From assembly GCA_035578155.1 (NCBI GenBank), contig JAPWDM010000003.1, forward strand, positions 25,052,416 to 25,116,415: a stretch of DNA of 64,000 nt, given 5' to 3'. The notes beneath the pieces are model-generated. The model ran no database searches and was not told the origin of the DNA. It saw only the letters and a list, made by a program, of their open reading frames with translations. Made by a program: the position numbers and the translations under genes. This stretch comes from Brachynemurus nebulosus. Lineage: Eukaryota > Arthropoda > Insecta > Neuroptera > Myrmeleontidae. Below, in pieces: positions 23,605 to 35,424 of this stretch. The stretch's first letter is position 1. The number at the start of each line of letters is the position of its first letter.

Positions 23605-23847
23605 TCAATTATCATTTAAAATCTGCCTACTTTTTGTAGAGCTCATAAGAATATTTGGGAATGGATCCTCATTTTCATTCTGTTCTCTTTTTTTCTTGTA
23701 CCTTAATAATGTCATTTTATCAATATTAAAAGTTTTTTTAGCTTCCCGCAGTGATAACTGATCACTGTGTGTTTTGACGTAGGCTCTTTCAAACTGTTCG
23801 TTAAGTATTTCACCCCTGTTAGTTATTTCCTTATAATTTCGTGGCAT
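23605..23847 (-). CDS. psq-type helix-turn-helix exon (pogo-like)
   Basis: Minus-strand 80-codon frame starting MPRNYKEITNRGEILN and continuing QLSLREAKKTFNIDKMTL. This is the start seen in many insect pogo/Tigger-type transposase-like and pipsqueak-domain proteins ('MPRNYxRKTxRG ... SLREAAxxFNIPxxTLxRY'), and the psq helix-turn-helix binds DNA. A good 3' splice site (TTTCGTTTTTCAG) lies two bases before the ATG. Further upstream GATCAAAAG/GTAAGAATA at 24025/24024 is a good donor, so a non-coding exon followed by a 175-nt intron (23850-24024) is plausible. The frame ends early at a stop after RQILNDN, so the DDE part is absent. This could be a decayed pogo-like gene or the first coding exon of a host gene. 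Confidence 0.6.
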   Translation of the reverse strand: MPRNYKEITNRGEILNEQFERAYVKTHSDQLSLREAKKTFNIDKMTLLRYKKKREQNENEDPFPNILMSSTKSRQILNDN

Positions 23848-24070
23848 TTCTGAAAAACGAAAATAAAAACAAACAGTCAGTAAAAATTATGTGGGTTAAT
23901 TTGATACACTGTACTAACTTGGCCCACGCAAAACGTATTGACCTAAACGACGTCATTACATTTAATTCAAAATAATGTGAAGTAGGTTAGAATAAATTCT
24001 ATATTTGTTAGTAAATATTCTTACCTTTTGATCAAGGAACAGAGTAAGATGTAAATATCTACTAATAAAT

Positions 24071-25186
24071 ACACTTAAATGTTCACAATTACTATTTAAA
24101 GAAAGGACAAAAAATTTACTTTTAATGTGAAAAAGTAAATTTTACTTTATAAATAATTAATGAGAGTAATATTGACTTCGTACACAAGCGTGATAGTTGA
24201 AAGTTGATTTGGTGCATCTACCCACAGCACCTCAATGCTTCACGCATGCGTCCTAAAATATTATTGCTACTGTATCAATTTTGGACCTGTATCAACTTGG
24301 ACCTGTATTAATTAGACCCGGTCTCCCCTAATTGCGTCTCAGAAATTAATTTTTAAAAGTACACGCTGTGATAGAGTTCAAGCGACATAAAAATGTACCT
24401 AAGGTTTCTGGCTGACGATAATGTAGTGTTGATAAGAATATAGTATACACACCTAACTGTCATTTAACAATACTGAGGTTAAGTGTTGTAGTGAAGAGAA
24501 CAAATAAATAAAAGTAAATAATTTCCAATGAATCAACCAATATGGGTCAAATTAATTATTTAATTAGCAGTTAGCTTAAATGCTAATTTTTTTAAATTTA
24601 TATATTGATTACAAAAAAATTAAAACCGTTAAGTGTTTTAGTCAGTGACATCTATATTATATGATAAACTTTCTGTTTTGCTATCTGTTATTGCCAGTTT
24701 GTTTATAGGAAGGATAAGGGAAATAAAACTACCCGACTGAATCTCTCCTATACAGATATGATTATATCTGTTTGCTGCAAAAGTAGTAAATTTAAAAAAA
24801 ATGTAAAAAATGAACAGAAAAAAATTGTTTTTCTTTCCTTCCTTTTTCTTGTGGTAGCAAATATCAGTTTCATAAACAGATTAATATGTAGTTCCATTTA
24901 AATAAAATATAGATAATTTTGCACCATAACTCAAAAAAACTATTGGAGATTTTGAGCTATAAAATTTCTGGTTAAAGTGATCTATTGCCTTTAGCGGTAT
25001 CTACAACTGCTATGTGAACAATCTTTTAATAGGGTCAAGAGTTTAGTTGTATTAAAAAATGGCAACTCTCGAAAAACTCACATATATAGGCTGTTAATAG
25101 TGACATGAATTTCTAGACAGCTAGACAGATTTACTTTGTATGAATATGGAATTTTAATATTATTTTCTATGAATATTGTCGAATAG
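24071..25186. other. Spacer; possible promoter side of the psq gene
   Basis: No gene is seen. The 24180-24330 part is more complex and has repeated GGACCTGTAT(C/T)AA words (24282 and 24299). Nothing else was recognised. Confidence 0.35.
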
Positions 25187-25767
25187 GTATACCGGGGATC
25201 CCGATTGGATGTATACATGGGGTTTGCATGTTAAACACTGAATTCCCATAAGGAAAAAGTTATGTCACAAGAGGGCTTTGAATAAAATAATAATACCAAC
25301 TTAATAAATTATAACAACAATAATGCAGTAAAATAAAGAAAAGAATGTCGCAATTTTCAAGCAATTCAGATTTTCACATAATAAATATTTTTCTACTCCT
25401 ACTATCAAAAATTAACATTTACACATGGCTGGCTATATGTAAAAATTAACAAATGCCCACACTCTGCGGAAATAGCGTGGAAAAAAATTTCGCACGGCTT
25501 AACATAATAAAAAAGTTGGCTATGTTTTTGATTTAATATATATAATCTACATAAATAATTCTAAAAATATACATAATTATGTATGTTGATTATTTATTAT
25601 TGTTTCCATAGTTTCAAAGTATGCTTTGGCAAATATTTTAACATGTTACCCCTGACATTATAAATTTAAAAAATTTTTAATACTTGTTTAATTTTATTTT
25701 AATTGTTTATGTTAAATTTTACGAAAAAAAAATGTGCTTGTAGAAAAAGTATAGTGTAAAATACGTG

Positions 25768-25861
25768 GCAAAAGCTTATTTCTCACTCATATGAATTGTT
25801 GCACTCGCCCTGTGGGCTCGCGCAGCAAACTCATATTCGTAAGAAATAAGCCTCTTTTTGC
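25768..25861. repeat. Hairpin with GC-rich loop
   Basis: Arms GCAAAAGCTTATTTCTC and the inverse of AAGAAATAAGCCTCTTTTTGC enclose CTCGCCCTGTGGGCTCG. It is probably part of the surrounding TIR element. Confidence 0.65.
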
Positions 25862-25947
25862 ACTTATTGTACAATATACTATTGTGTCATTTTCTGTAAA
25901 TTAAAAAGGGATTTTTTTATTTTCTCGGAAATAAATATTAAAATTAA

Positions 25948-26402
25948 GCCGGTTCTACACGATGCTACGAACGTTTCTTCCAACGTTCGATCGAACGTTT
26001 GATGCAAGTAAGTTCGACAGTTGGTGCTGCGAATGTTCTTGCTACACGGTGAATCGAATGTTTGATCCAATACATATGAAAATAGTTTTGTACAAACGTT
26101 TATTCAGTGGACGAGGATGTTATCTGTCTAATGTTATCTCTAATGTTATACACTGATGTTGTCTCTCTTCATATGAATGAGTCGTGTTGCCGTTGAGTCG
26201 AACCAACGAACATTGTCCTTCAAACGTTGGAAGCATCCCCTTAACTCGGTGCAAGAATATCGACATCGGCTGGAACATGGCCAAATGCGAACGTTCGACG
26301 CTCGACATTGGACGCTCGTGGGTTCAAACAACGGCCACACGATGCGGCGAATCATCAAACGTCCAATGTTGGAAGGTGTCCGTAGCATAATGTAAAACCC
26401 GC
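25948..26402. mobile_element. piggyBac-type (TTAA) MITE, copy 1
   Basis: 455 bp flanked by TTAA on both sides (25944-25947 and 26403-26406). The ends are GCCGGTTCTACACGATGC and a decayed inverse. The interior is rich in AACGTTCGAT/TCGAACGTT words. It is the same length as the copy at 43382-43836. The TTAA duplication is the piggyBac signature; no transposase is encoded, and the several overlapping 60-80 codon frames are incidental. Confidence 0.87.
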
Positions 26403-26798
26403 TTAATAAAAATACCGAAAGAAGATTTCTGTTGAAGAAATAGTGTAGATAATTTGGTGGAAAGAAATTATTTTATAAAAGAAAATTACCAAAAATATAA
26501 ATATGTTTATCTAAAGCACTCTTGTGACATAACTTTTTCCTTATGGGAATCCAATGTTATCAGTTAACGTGTAAATCCTATGTATACATCCGAATGGGAT
26601 ATCCAGTATACTGTATGTTATTAATTATCTGTTCTAGAAAAAAAGTAATATACCAACGGGTAGGTATACATAGTAAATACCTCAGACTTTTTAAAATTTT
26701 ATCATGTGTAAAACAGCTTCAGGTTATATTATGTTATCTGTTACATTACATAATATAACGATTGTGTTTAAATTTAGTGTTATATATACAAGAAAAAT

Positions 26799-27376
<578 letters not shown>

Positions 27377-27654
27377 GGTTACGTGAGGTACTAGCAGTGC
27401 ATGTTTTAAAATTCGAAAAAGCATGGGCAAACTACAAAAATAATTCAAATCATTAAAAACCCCAAAGGGATTCTCCAGAAAAGAGGCTCATACTTTTTTA
27501 ACACTTTATTAATGTACATGGTTGCATGTTCTGAATAGGTACCAATAATTAATAACCTACGAAGCATATCAATTATTCAAAAAGCCTTAGCTGCTTTATT
27601 TGTTATTTGTTATCTTACATAGTGGTGAGCGTAAAAGTTCATAATCATTTTCTT

Positions 27655-27925
27655 GTTGCAATAAATATAATAACAATATTCTGCAAACTAGTGAAAATTT
27701 TAATATTAAATTAATTTTTATAATAACTCTATTCGTGTTTTCAGTTTCAACAAAAATAAATAATTTCAGTGACTTTTAAGCTAATTTTACTTCCTGCACT
27801 ACTATTTACTTACCGCATTATAATTTCTTGATTACTGGGGATATTAATAAACGTTCGGGATATGTAATTTATCAGTATTGCCAACGGCATCGGTAAAAGC
27901 ATAACGATTCTGCAAAAAATTATTT
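27655..27925 (+). repeat. Family E repeat, copy 3 (partial, diverged)
   Basis: GCAAACTAGTGAAAATTTT through TACTTACCGCATTATAA to AAACGTTCGGGATATGTA and CATCGGTAAAAGCAT is collinear with about 32818-33058 of copy 2. The hairpin end is missing. Confidence 0.7.
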
Positions 27926-28066
27926 ACTTCACTAGGAAAATAATTAAACTTAATCATCTTCTGACATGGCAACCATAAATTGTAAAGTAAGAACAAATTA
28001 CTCTGTTGGAATGAAGCACGGTAAACGCTACTCGTAGCAAAAATAAATGACAGTGATATCCTCACG

Positions 28067-28453
28067 CAGGGCCGTAACTAGGTCTCCAGGGGACCCAGAG
28101 CCCGGGCCCAGTCCCGGGCAAAAATAAAAAAGTTCGGCCCCCAGCAAAAGAAAAATAAAGGGTGACCCTTTTATTTTGCTCGGCAGTCGTTTGCCGCCCT
28201 AATTTTACAGAAATACGGGCCTTAAAATTCCGCCTCTCGGCAAAAAGAAGCACTGACCTTTTTTTTTTTTTTTTTTTTGCTCGTCAGTCTTTTGACGCCC
28301 TCATTTTACAGAAATACTTTTTTTCTTGCTTGTCAGTCGTCTAATTTTACAGAAATACCGCGCTTAAAATTTGCCAAGAAATAATTATTGTACTCTCTTG
28401 AGGGCCTCTCTTGAGAACAATGCCCCGGCTGCCCCAGCCTAGTTACGACCCTG
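28067..28453. mobile_element. hAT-like non-autonomous element
   Basis: The ends CAGGGCCGTAACTAGG and the inverse of CCTAGTTACGACCCTG form TIRs. The flanks TCCTCACG/TTTACACG match at five of eight positions, so the target duplication is decayed. The interior is three diverged direct units of about 80-100 bp (CAGTCGTTTGCCGCCCTAAT, CAGTCTTTTGACGCCCTCAT, CAGTCGTCTAATTTTACAG), separated by T runs. It is non-coding. Confidence 0.7.
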
Positions 28454-30405
28454 TTTACACGGTCAAAACTAAATGACATTTAATTATTCCGGATTACTTT
28501 TCCAAAAACGTACACTACAGCAGAAAACAAAAAAGAAAAAATGTGTAGTTTTATGAATGAAACAAAAATTCGTAACGTAACGAAGATACTCGAAAATAAA
28601 GTAGACAGATAATTTGTTTAGTAACTTTTTTTTCTTTTTGGTCGGATAAAAAATATTTACCCAAGTAATTACATTTTTATACGTTGCCCTTTTTACTACG
28701 ACAATTTTATTTTTTATATTAAACAGGAAAAATTTTATCCATGCGAAAATTTTTTGTTAATAGAAAATAAAGAAAATAAGTAAGAAAAAATTAGTTTGAA
28801 CAAATTGAGAAGATTCCGTCAACGATATCGTATTATGAAATACCTAAATATGAATAATTTTACCTTTGCATTATTTGAACGATGATTAAAAGCATATGAA
28901 CGACTTACTAGGAAATTATTGCGCAACTTTTTTTAAAAAGTATGGGTATTGTTGTCGAAATGTAGGTAAACTTATTTTGTATCTTTCTAATGTACTTCTA
29001 ATGACAATCCTGTGGGTGGTTTACGTATCACCTTTAGTTGGAAAAACATTAATATTCTATTGTTTATTTTTATTTTGTTTTACTTTTCCTGAGAAAATAA
29101 TTAATAAATAATTTAATTTAAAAGTTAGTTTTGTAATCGGATGTACCTTATTTATAATTGAAAAGTTTAACAATTAAATATTTAAGAATAATCAGCAAGA
29201 AGTGGAAATGAGAGTATTAAGCTATTTATTAGAACTAAATAAGAAGGTTGTTTGACATTTCAAATTCTTGAGAAAATTGCTACGTTATTGTGTAGCAATA
29301 ATTAGAATTTTAACAAGAAATTTATTTACAAATTTTTCCACGTGATATTTTAATACAATTCTTGTTCCCACATTTATTTTTGTTAAGTTTGTTCATCTTT
29401 TAATTATGTTGCTCTAAAGGTGAAGAATCAATAAGTCTTTCTGTTTCGCTTAAAATAGACACCTTTCATATACCTACCTACATTTTCCGATTATTTTAAC
29501 TCGAATTATTTAATGGATTAAAAATGATTTTTTCTACTCGTACTATTACCTAAAAGATTTTGTGACGGGTAACTACATAGATGTAAAAATTAACAATCGT
29601 CCACAGCGTGTGAGAATAAAAAATCAGGCAATTTCGTTAATTTAATAATAATATTTTTTTGCACTTAAAATCCAGATAAATAATTTTAAAAATTAAGTAT
29701 ACTATCAGCGAAACTATGCTTAAACAAATTTGAAATTACGAAGAAAAACTGTAGAAAGCATAGATTCGCCAGATTTATTATTAATAAAATTATATATTTG
29801 AAGACCTTACACCACCATACACACACACTGATTTCGGCGATTGTATTGAAATATACGTATTTCAATGTAATCATAAAAAAAATAAAATAAAATAGATGAT
29901 GATATAAAATTATATTTTTAAGAATTATATTATTTATGTTATTCTTCTATAAATGTTACCAAAAACCAACACTTAGAGAGTGTGTTTGTTGCAAATCAAT
30001 ATTTACCTGTTTGTGGACACATGTATGATCTCAGGTTGCGATTGGCCCGTAAGTATTAATCTCAAAGCAGATATTCCTTTAAAGCAGGGGCTTCCAAATT
30101 ACGGAGCATGAAGCCTGAAAATGTGATCCGTGTTTTTAAAAATGTTGACAACATTTTCTAAAAGGATGCAGTTTGAACTAGTTGAATTATAGGAAAAATA
30201 TGGAAATCTATCAACACTGCGCTCATACCCAATATTATTGACAATAATTCAAATAATATCAGTATTATTGTATGTTTGTGAACTGTATTATAGTATTGAA
30301 GAATGCTACTTTACTTTTATTTGAAAAGTTTAATATTTTTCATAATTTTGCTAGTCAATAATACTGTTTTTTTTTCTTTTTTTTTTTTCTTTAATTTTTT
30401 ATATG
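28454..30405. other. Spacer with minor repeat fragments
   Basis: No gene is seen. The segment at about 29515-29660 is a diverged match to about 25390-25520 (both contain GTAAAAATTAACAA and a CCACA(G/C)(C/T)(G/C)TG block). CAGGGGCTTCCAAATTACGG at about 30087 resembles the start of a hAT terminus, with no partner found. A plus-strand hydrophobic frame at 28896-29111 is not recognised. Confidence 0.4.
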
Positions 30406-30407
30406 TA

Positions 30408-31148
30408 GGGTAAAAGCCCCGATTGTGGAACACTATTTTTAGGTATTTCATCAAACTTGCTTACAAAAATTAATAAATGAATTAAACACCCATTTTTTTT
30501 TCTTAATAAGCATGAAACCAATTTTTTTTAATCCAATGAATATGTTTTTAAGAAAATATAACCCAAAAATTTTGATTTATTAATGTTTTGTTTTATAATT
30601 TGTTGACATCTATAAAAAAACGGACAGAATATATTAACACCCTTTAAAAAATCAGCACATTGACACCTAAAAAAGAACACGTATGTACGAACATGAGATA
30701 CATCACAAACATATTTTGCCATCTTTTCACTCTATGACATAGAGTGACATCTGGTAGTAAATATAATGTCAAATTAAAAAATATAGAATGGTTTAAATAT
30801 TCGATAAAATAAACGACCAAAATCACAGAATATACCAAAATACTATATTTTTTTTCGCCATCTATGTATTTTGGTAAAGTTCTAATCAATTCTAAACTAA
30901 CTTATCAAAATGGCGACAATTTTTCATTATTAATAAAATTTTGCAACTTTAAATCAATATTTTTTTATTTATCAATTGACGATACGCTCCGAAATAAAAA
31001 AAAATATTAAAAATTTTACGATTTTAAAGCAGTAAGTAAATATTTTAGACTCAAAAAGAAATTAAAACTATTTATAATATAAATTTTTAGTTATTTTACG
31101 TACATGATTTTAGTTAAATACAGAAGTTATATGTGTTCTGAAAGAAAT

Positions 31149-31238
<90 letters not shown>

Positions 31239-31617
31239 TGGATTTAAATCGAATAAAAAGATGATTTAGCTCTTATAATCTCTTAACTGGACTAATACAA
31301 GTTATTTGTATAGTTTTATTGCGCTAACTTCGAAAATTAACTGAAAAATGTTGAAATTTATAAGGCATGTGTTTCTATAAATAAGCATTGATCAAACGCA
31401 AAAGAGACACATTCAGCAAAAACTGTTTAATATATATATGTATTTCTTTAATTAAGTAAAGAAACATTAAATGTGAGATGAATTTAAATTGAAAAACAAT
31501 CATTCTATTAATAATAATTTTTGTTATCAGACTTTCTTTCAGAAATAACTTCATTAAGATATAAATGTCAAAACTGTTTTTCTATTGGATCGCGTTCCAC
31601 AAACGGGGCTTTTACCC
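30408..31617. mobile_element. Family C TA-flanked element, copy 1 (1210 bp)
   Basis: Starts GGGTAAAAGCCCCGATTG and ends with the inverse (CCACAAACGGGGCTTTTACCC), with TA on both sides. It shares its left 370 bp and right about 130 bp with the copy at 41648-43155. The middle carries a (TA)n (31151-31235). TA duplication and about 27-bp TIRs indicate a Tc1/mariner-type non-autonomous element. The frames of 64 and 81 codons on the minus strand are unrecognised. Confidence 0.85.
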
Positions 31618-32049
31618 TATGTGTTTATTTATTTTTGGTGTTTTGATAATTTGATCCACCGACACAAAATTTCGGGAATTCCTCCATTCAGTAATATACA
31701 AATATTTTTTCGTTTTAAAAAAAAAAAAAATTGAAGAAACTGAATTTATAGAAAGCATATTGTATATCAAATAGCTATACCGCATAACGTAATATTAATA
31801 TAATTTTTGCAATAAAAACACAACAATTTCAAGTGTAAAATGCGAACTAACAGTAAAAATTGGTTTAATATTTGAATAATATGAAAATTATGAACAATTT
31901 TTTCCACACGATTGCGGTTAAAGTTGATTATTTAAAAACAAAAAAATTTTTTTATTGCTATATAGCTTCCCATTTTGTATATTATAATCCACATTTACAG
32001 CGGGATAAAAAATAAAAGGAACACTGGGAGTTTAAAGAAAAGTACTTAC
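31618..32049. other. AT-rich spacer
   Basis: Nothing recognised. Confidence 0.4.
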
Positions 32050-32153
32050 CTAGTAATAGATACGTATAATCCGTACAAATATTCAATCCACCGTTTTTCA
32101 CAGTATCAGCTAAGTACACTTCGTGTTCATTAAACTGGACTCGTACTCTAGGT
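32050..32153 (-). CDS. Candidate internal exon, unknown protein
   Basis: A minus-strand interval of 104 nt between an acceptor (CATGTTTCTAG) and a consensus donor (CTATTACTAG/GTAAGTAC). It is open in one frame for 34 codons: PRVRVQFNEHEVYLADTV followed by KNGGLNICTDYTYLLL. The composition looks coding, with balanced Val, Glu, Asp, Gly and Thr rather than the Lys/Asn/Ile typical of translated AT-rich noise. It would begin in phase 2 and end in phase 1. No domain was recognised. It is best regarded as a possible host-gene exon on the same strand as the 17.7- and 22.6-kb candidates. Confidence 0.38.
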
Positions 32154-32249
32154 CTAGAAACATGTTTTTACATGAATTTATTTAAGTACCGGTATATATA
32201 CACATTTATGTATACAAGGTTAGTTTACTGAGAGCTATATTCATTTAAT

Positions 32250-33085
32250 TGTAATAGTATTTTACAATATAAGTTCGATAAGTTGCTTTTACTGATCGAG
32301 AAAATGTTGCGAAAACGAGACCAGCAGCGTCGAGTTTTTGCAATTTTCGAGATCAGTAAAGGCAGTTAACGCATCGTGTATTGTATAATATTTTTTGCAC
32401 GATCGATTTAAAATAATTAAAGAATAGAAATATAGTAAATAAAAAATATAATGCGGATAATTTAGTTATCACCTACAATGCCATGAATAAATATTATAAA
32501 TTTTTATAGCAACTATAATACGAGTCTTTGTAGTGACAATTGACAACTATATTTGTAAATAAAAAACTAAATGTCAATATTTAATTGGCGTAAATATTTT
32601 TTTGAATTTTTTATTAAAAAAATTGAGGAAAATAGTTTGTTAAACTATAACATTAGCGAGAAAAATTAAATTGATTAAGCATTTTAATTTTGGCTGCAAA
32701 TTTATTCTCGTAAAATGAAAGGAAGATCATGAAAACCACAGAAAATTTTAATGATTGAACAGCCTTTTGAAATGTCAATAAAATATGAGGACTAATGGCA
32801 ACAATAATAATAATAATGTGCAAACTAGTGAAAATTTTCATATAAATCGATTAATTTTCCTAATTGTTCAAATTGTACTTTTAGTTTCAAGATAAATAAA
32901 TAATTATAATCATTTTTGAGCTAAGTTCACCACACTCCTATTTACTTACCGGGCACCTATTTTACTTACCGCGTTGTTATTTTTTGGTTTCCATGGATAT
33001 AAACAAACGTTCGGGAAATGTAACTTACCAGCATTGCCGACAGCATCGGTAAATGCATGAAAATACACGATCGTGAATAAAAATT
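32250..33085 (+). repeat. Family E repeat, copy 2
   Basis: Full-length match to copy 1 (6434-7266) in the opposite orientation. It begins TAATAGTATTTTACAATA, then a hairpin at about 32284-32372 (CTTTTACTGATCGAG ... CGAGATCAGTAAAGGC), and ends near ACACGATCGTG. It contains a GTAAGT-bearing tandem near 32935-32975. Confidence 0.8.
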
Positions 33086-33129
33086 ATTCATACCACTATA
33101 TCTATTTTTCTCAAAACCTGTCCTTTGTC

Positions 33130-33345
33130 CGGGACAATAATTAAGGCTTACGGAATGATCTCAAGCAGTCTATTCCATCGTAAATGGAAAAATAGAGCTC
33201 TATAGTATGGATTTTTCGAAATCTTATCTCATCTAGTTTTCCCTTATACGAGACTAAATTATAGATTCACATCAAGTCTTAAACATGTGGAGCGTGCATA
33301 GAAATGTTTGTCAACAGGTTTCTGTTCAACATTGGTTTCAACAGT
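33130..33345 (-). pseudogene. Possible non-LTR reverse transcriptase C-terminal relic
   Basis: A minus-strand frame with three or more stops reads YARSTCLRLDVNL, then KISKNPYYRALFF and WNRLLEIIP. The pattern 'R.S.RLxVNL ... SPYYRAxxLWNxLPxEI' is commonly found at the C-terminus of CR1/jockey-type ORF2 proteins in insects. The resemblance is weak and short, so this is a tentative call. Confidence 0.25.
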
Positions 33346-33599
33346 TGCTACATAATTAACTAAATGGTGATCCCAATTCGATGACCAGGGACTGTATATT
33401 TGTATAGGTTATCTGTGTATGTTGAGCTACGATAGAACACGATACGGTTTGTTGGTTACCACCCACGGTTATGTGACTATAATACCGTCAACATCCCTAA
33501 CTTTGTCCTTTTAATATAACTTTACCATTTTGTGTCACAGAAATTAAAAATTCATGGCTCTTTTTCATATAAGTAGCTTCTTTAAATCATTCATATCCA

Positions 33600-33709
33600 T
33601 GTAAATTAAAAATCACAAAGTGATTGAAAAAATATCCGGATCGGCCGGAAATCGAACCCAGGATCTTCTGGTAACTAGCCAGGACTGCTATCCATTACAC
33701 CATCGATCC
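33600..33709 (-). repeat. tRNA-derived SINE (tRNA-like head)
   Basis: The minus strand of 33638-33709 is a 72-nt tRNA-like sequence. An acceptor GGATCG/CGATCC, A box TGGTGTAATGG, anticodon loop CTAGTTA (anticodon AGT, Thr type) and B box GGTTCGATTTC can all be placed. The fold has mismatches at positions 7-66, 10-25 and 27-43, and it is followed by GATATTTTTTC (a pol III-type T run) and a short tail. A truncated second copy of its 3' half lies 365 bp away (33965-34022), so it is better called a SINE or tRNA pseudogene than a functional tRNA. Confidence 0.65.
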
Positions 33710-33964
33710 TTTGCTCGACAGGCGCCCGATACAGACAACATTCAATCATCTATGTGTATTGTGTATGTACTCTCTATAATGCGAGAAGCAGTTACAACTT
33801 TTCAATTTCAAATATTATCGAGTGCTTGTGAAACACTACTACGTATGACAGACTTTTGTCTGCATTTAAAACACACGTAGTATTGATATGTTCACTTATC
33901 GTCCAGTTAAACTGAAACTTTAAGCACTCGACTTCCTTTGGTTAACATGACCAAAAACCACATA

Positions 33965-34022
33965 TGTAAATTAAAAATCACAAAGTGATTGAAAAAATTA
34001 TCCGGATCGGCCGGAAATCGAA
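33965..34022 (-). repeat. Truncated SINE copy
   Basis: Direct repeat of about 33600-33656: the tail, the T run and the last part of the tRNA-like head (CCGGATCGGCCGGAAATCGA). It breaks off at the B box. It could be a duplication or an independent 5'-truncated insertion. Confidence 0.75.
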
Positions 34023-34046
34023 TGTAATATATTTCTAACACGTACG

Positions 34047-34075
34047 TGTGTGTGTGTGTATGTGTATGTGTGTGA
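34047..34075. repeat. (TG)n-type microsatellite
   Basis: GTGTGTGTGTGTATGTGTAT and similar for about 29 bp. Confidence 0.9.
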
Positions 34076-34295
34076 GCCAGAACAAAAGTAGAAGCTGTAT
34101 GTGATGCTACGGCGGACGGGTGTTGCCAGGTAAGACACTCTCTACATAATGATTTAACTAAATAATATTGTTATAGTTATAAACGGATAACATAATACAT
34201 ATAATATGATATTACTTGAATAATTATCACACAAAAGAAAAATAGTTTTTAAATAATTTTAGCATTTCTTTTTGTATTTTTTATAGTTATAAGTA

Positions 34296-34529
34296 GGGTA
34301 AAAGCCCCCTTTGTGGAACGGTATCTAATTATGAACATTTACATACCTATTAATGAAGTTATTTCTGAAAGAAACGTCTGATAACAAAAATTATTATTAA
34401 TAGAATGATTGTTTTTCAATTTAAATTCACCTCGCATTTAAAGTTTCCTTACTTAATTAAAGAAATAAATATGTAAATGTCAAAACTGTTCCAGTATTAG
34501 ATACCGTTCCACAAAGGGGGCTTTTACCC
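34296..34529. mobile_element. Family C MITE, copy 3 (234 bp)
   Basis: Compact member with GGGTAAAAGCCCCCTTTGTG and its inverse, flanked by TA. Its interior (ACAAAAATTATTATTAATAG) is the reverse complement of the right-end region of the longer copies at 30408 and 41648, so it is built mainly of that end. Confidence 0.88.
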
Positions 34530-35424
34530 TACCTATTTAATTGTTTATTCTTTTTAAAAAAATTTTGATCATTTTATTGTTATTGCGTTTATTTGTATTT
34601 TGTTTTATTGAGATGTGTGTGTTGGCACATGTTGAATTATAACTTGAATTTATTTATTCATATAAAGTTGTCGTTATTTTTTTTATTTTTTATTTTTATT
34701 ATTTTTTTTTTTAAATTTAATTCTTTAAGCATATTGCCGGCCCACTGCTAAAACATTTTACGGAAGTTTACGGCGTAGACACGCAGTCATTAAAGTGTTA
34801 ACAAGTACACAAACATTATTTAGTCTTTTGAGACTATATTATATTCCAGGTAGGTAATTTTACCATATAAGAAATTACATAATCTCATAAATACTTGGAA
34901 TTAATTTTCATATAAATATTTATCGGCGCATTATCGAATAATTCGTCGTTACGATTCTTAACAATTCGTAACATTATCAATAAAACGCCGAGTAAAGACA
35001 GTAAAATCAGTGCATTTTAACAGAAATATGCAGGAGTTAGATCTACCAATCAAAATTTCCAACCTGTTACGTTTTGTTGTTAGATGTTACTTGAAGAATT
35101 AACAACAAAGTGTGAATAAGAATGGTATATATTTAACAATATCTTTTATACTTCTCTAAGAAACACGGCTAAGTAAAATTATAAATTCATTAATATTTTG
35201 AGCTATATTACTGCTTCTTTATATTTTTGACTGGTAATTAAAATTTCTGGAAGTTTATTTCTTGAGTTAGAATTTAAATCAAATATTTTTAACAGTTTTT
35301 TTTTTTTTCATTGAAACAGTTAAATATAACTAAATCAATTTCGTCTTCATTCAATTCAAATCTGAATTAAAAAAATATGGTAAAGTTAAATGGGTTGACG
35401 GTACTCTCATCAGTTCTCCATGTA
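34530..35424. other. Spacer without recognised features
   Basis: AT-rich, with T runs at about 34680-34715 and 35295. Nothing was recognised. Confidence 0.4.

Larger units (their letters stand above)
25187..26611. mobile_element. Long-TIR element with nested TTAA MITE
   Basis: About 90-bp inverted ends. The left runs from GTATACCGGGGATCCCG to AAAGTTATGTCACAAGAG (25276) and the right is the inverse, from CTCTTGTGACATAACTTT (about 26518) to GTATAC at 26611. The interior contains a hairpin (25768-25861) and a 455-bp TTAA MITE. No transposase is left. TATAC-type ends suggest a TA-targeting element, but the duplication is ambiguous. Confidence 0.65.

Noticed and set aside
28896..29111. 71-codon hydrophobic plus frame
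   Set aside because: Low-complexity Leu/Phe/Ile composition typical of AT-rich noise; no supporting signals.
33638..33709. Functional tRNA-Thr(AGT) gene
   Set aside because: Three stem mismatches and a truncated second copy nearby point to a SINE or pseudogene.
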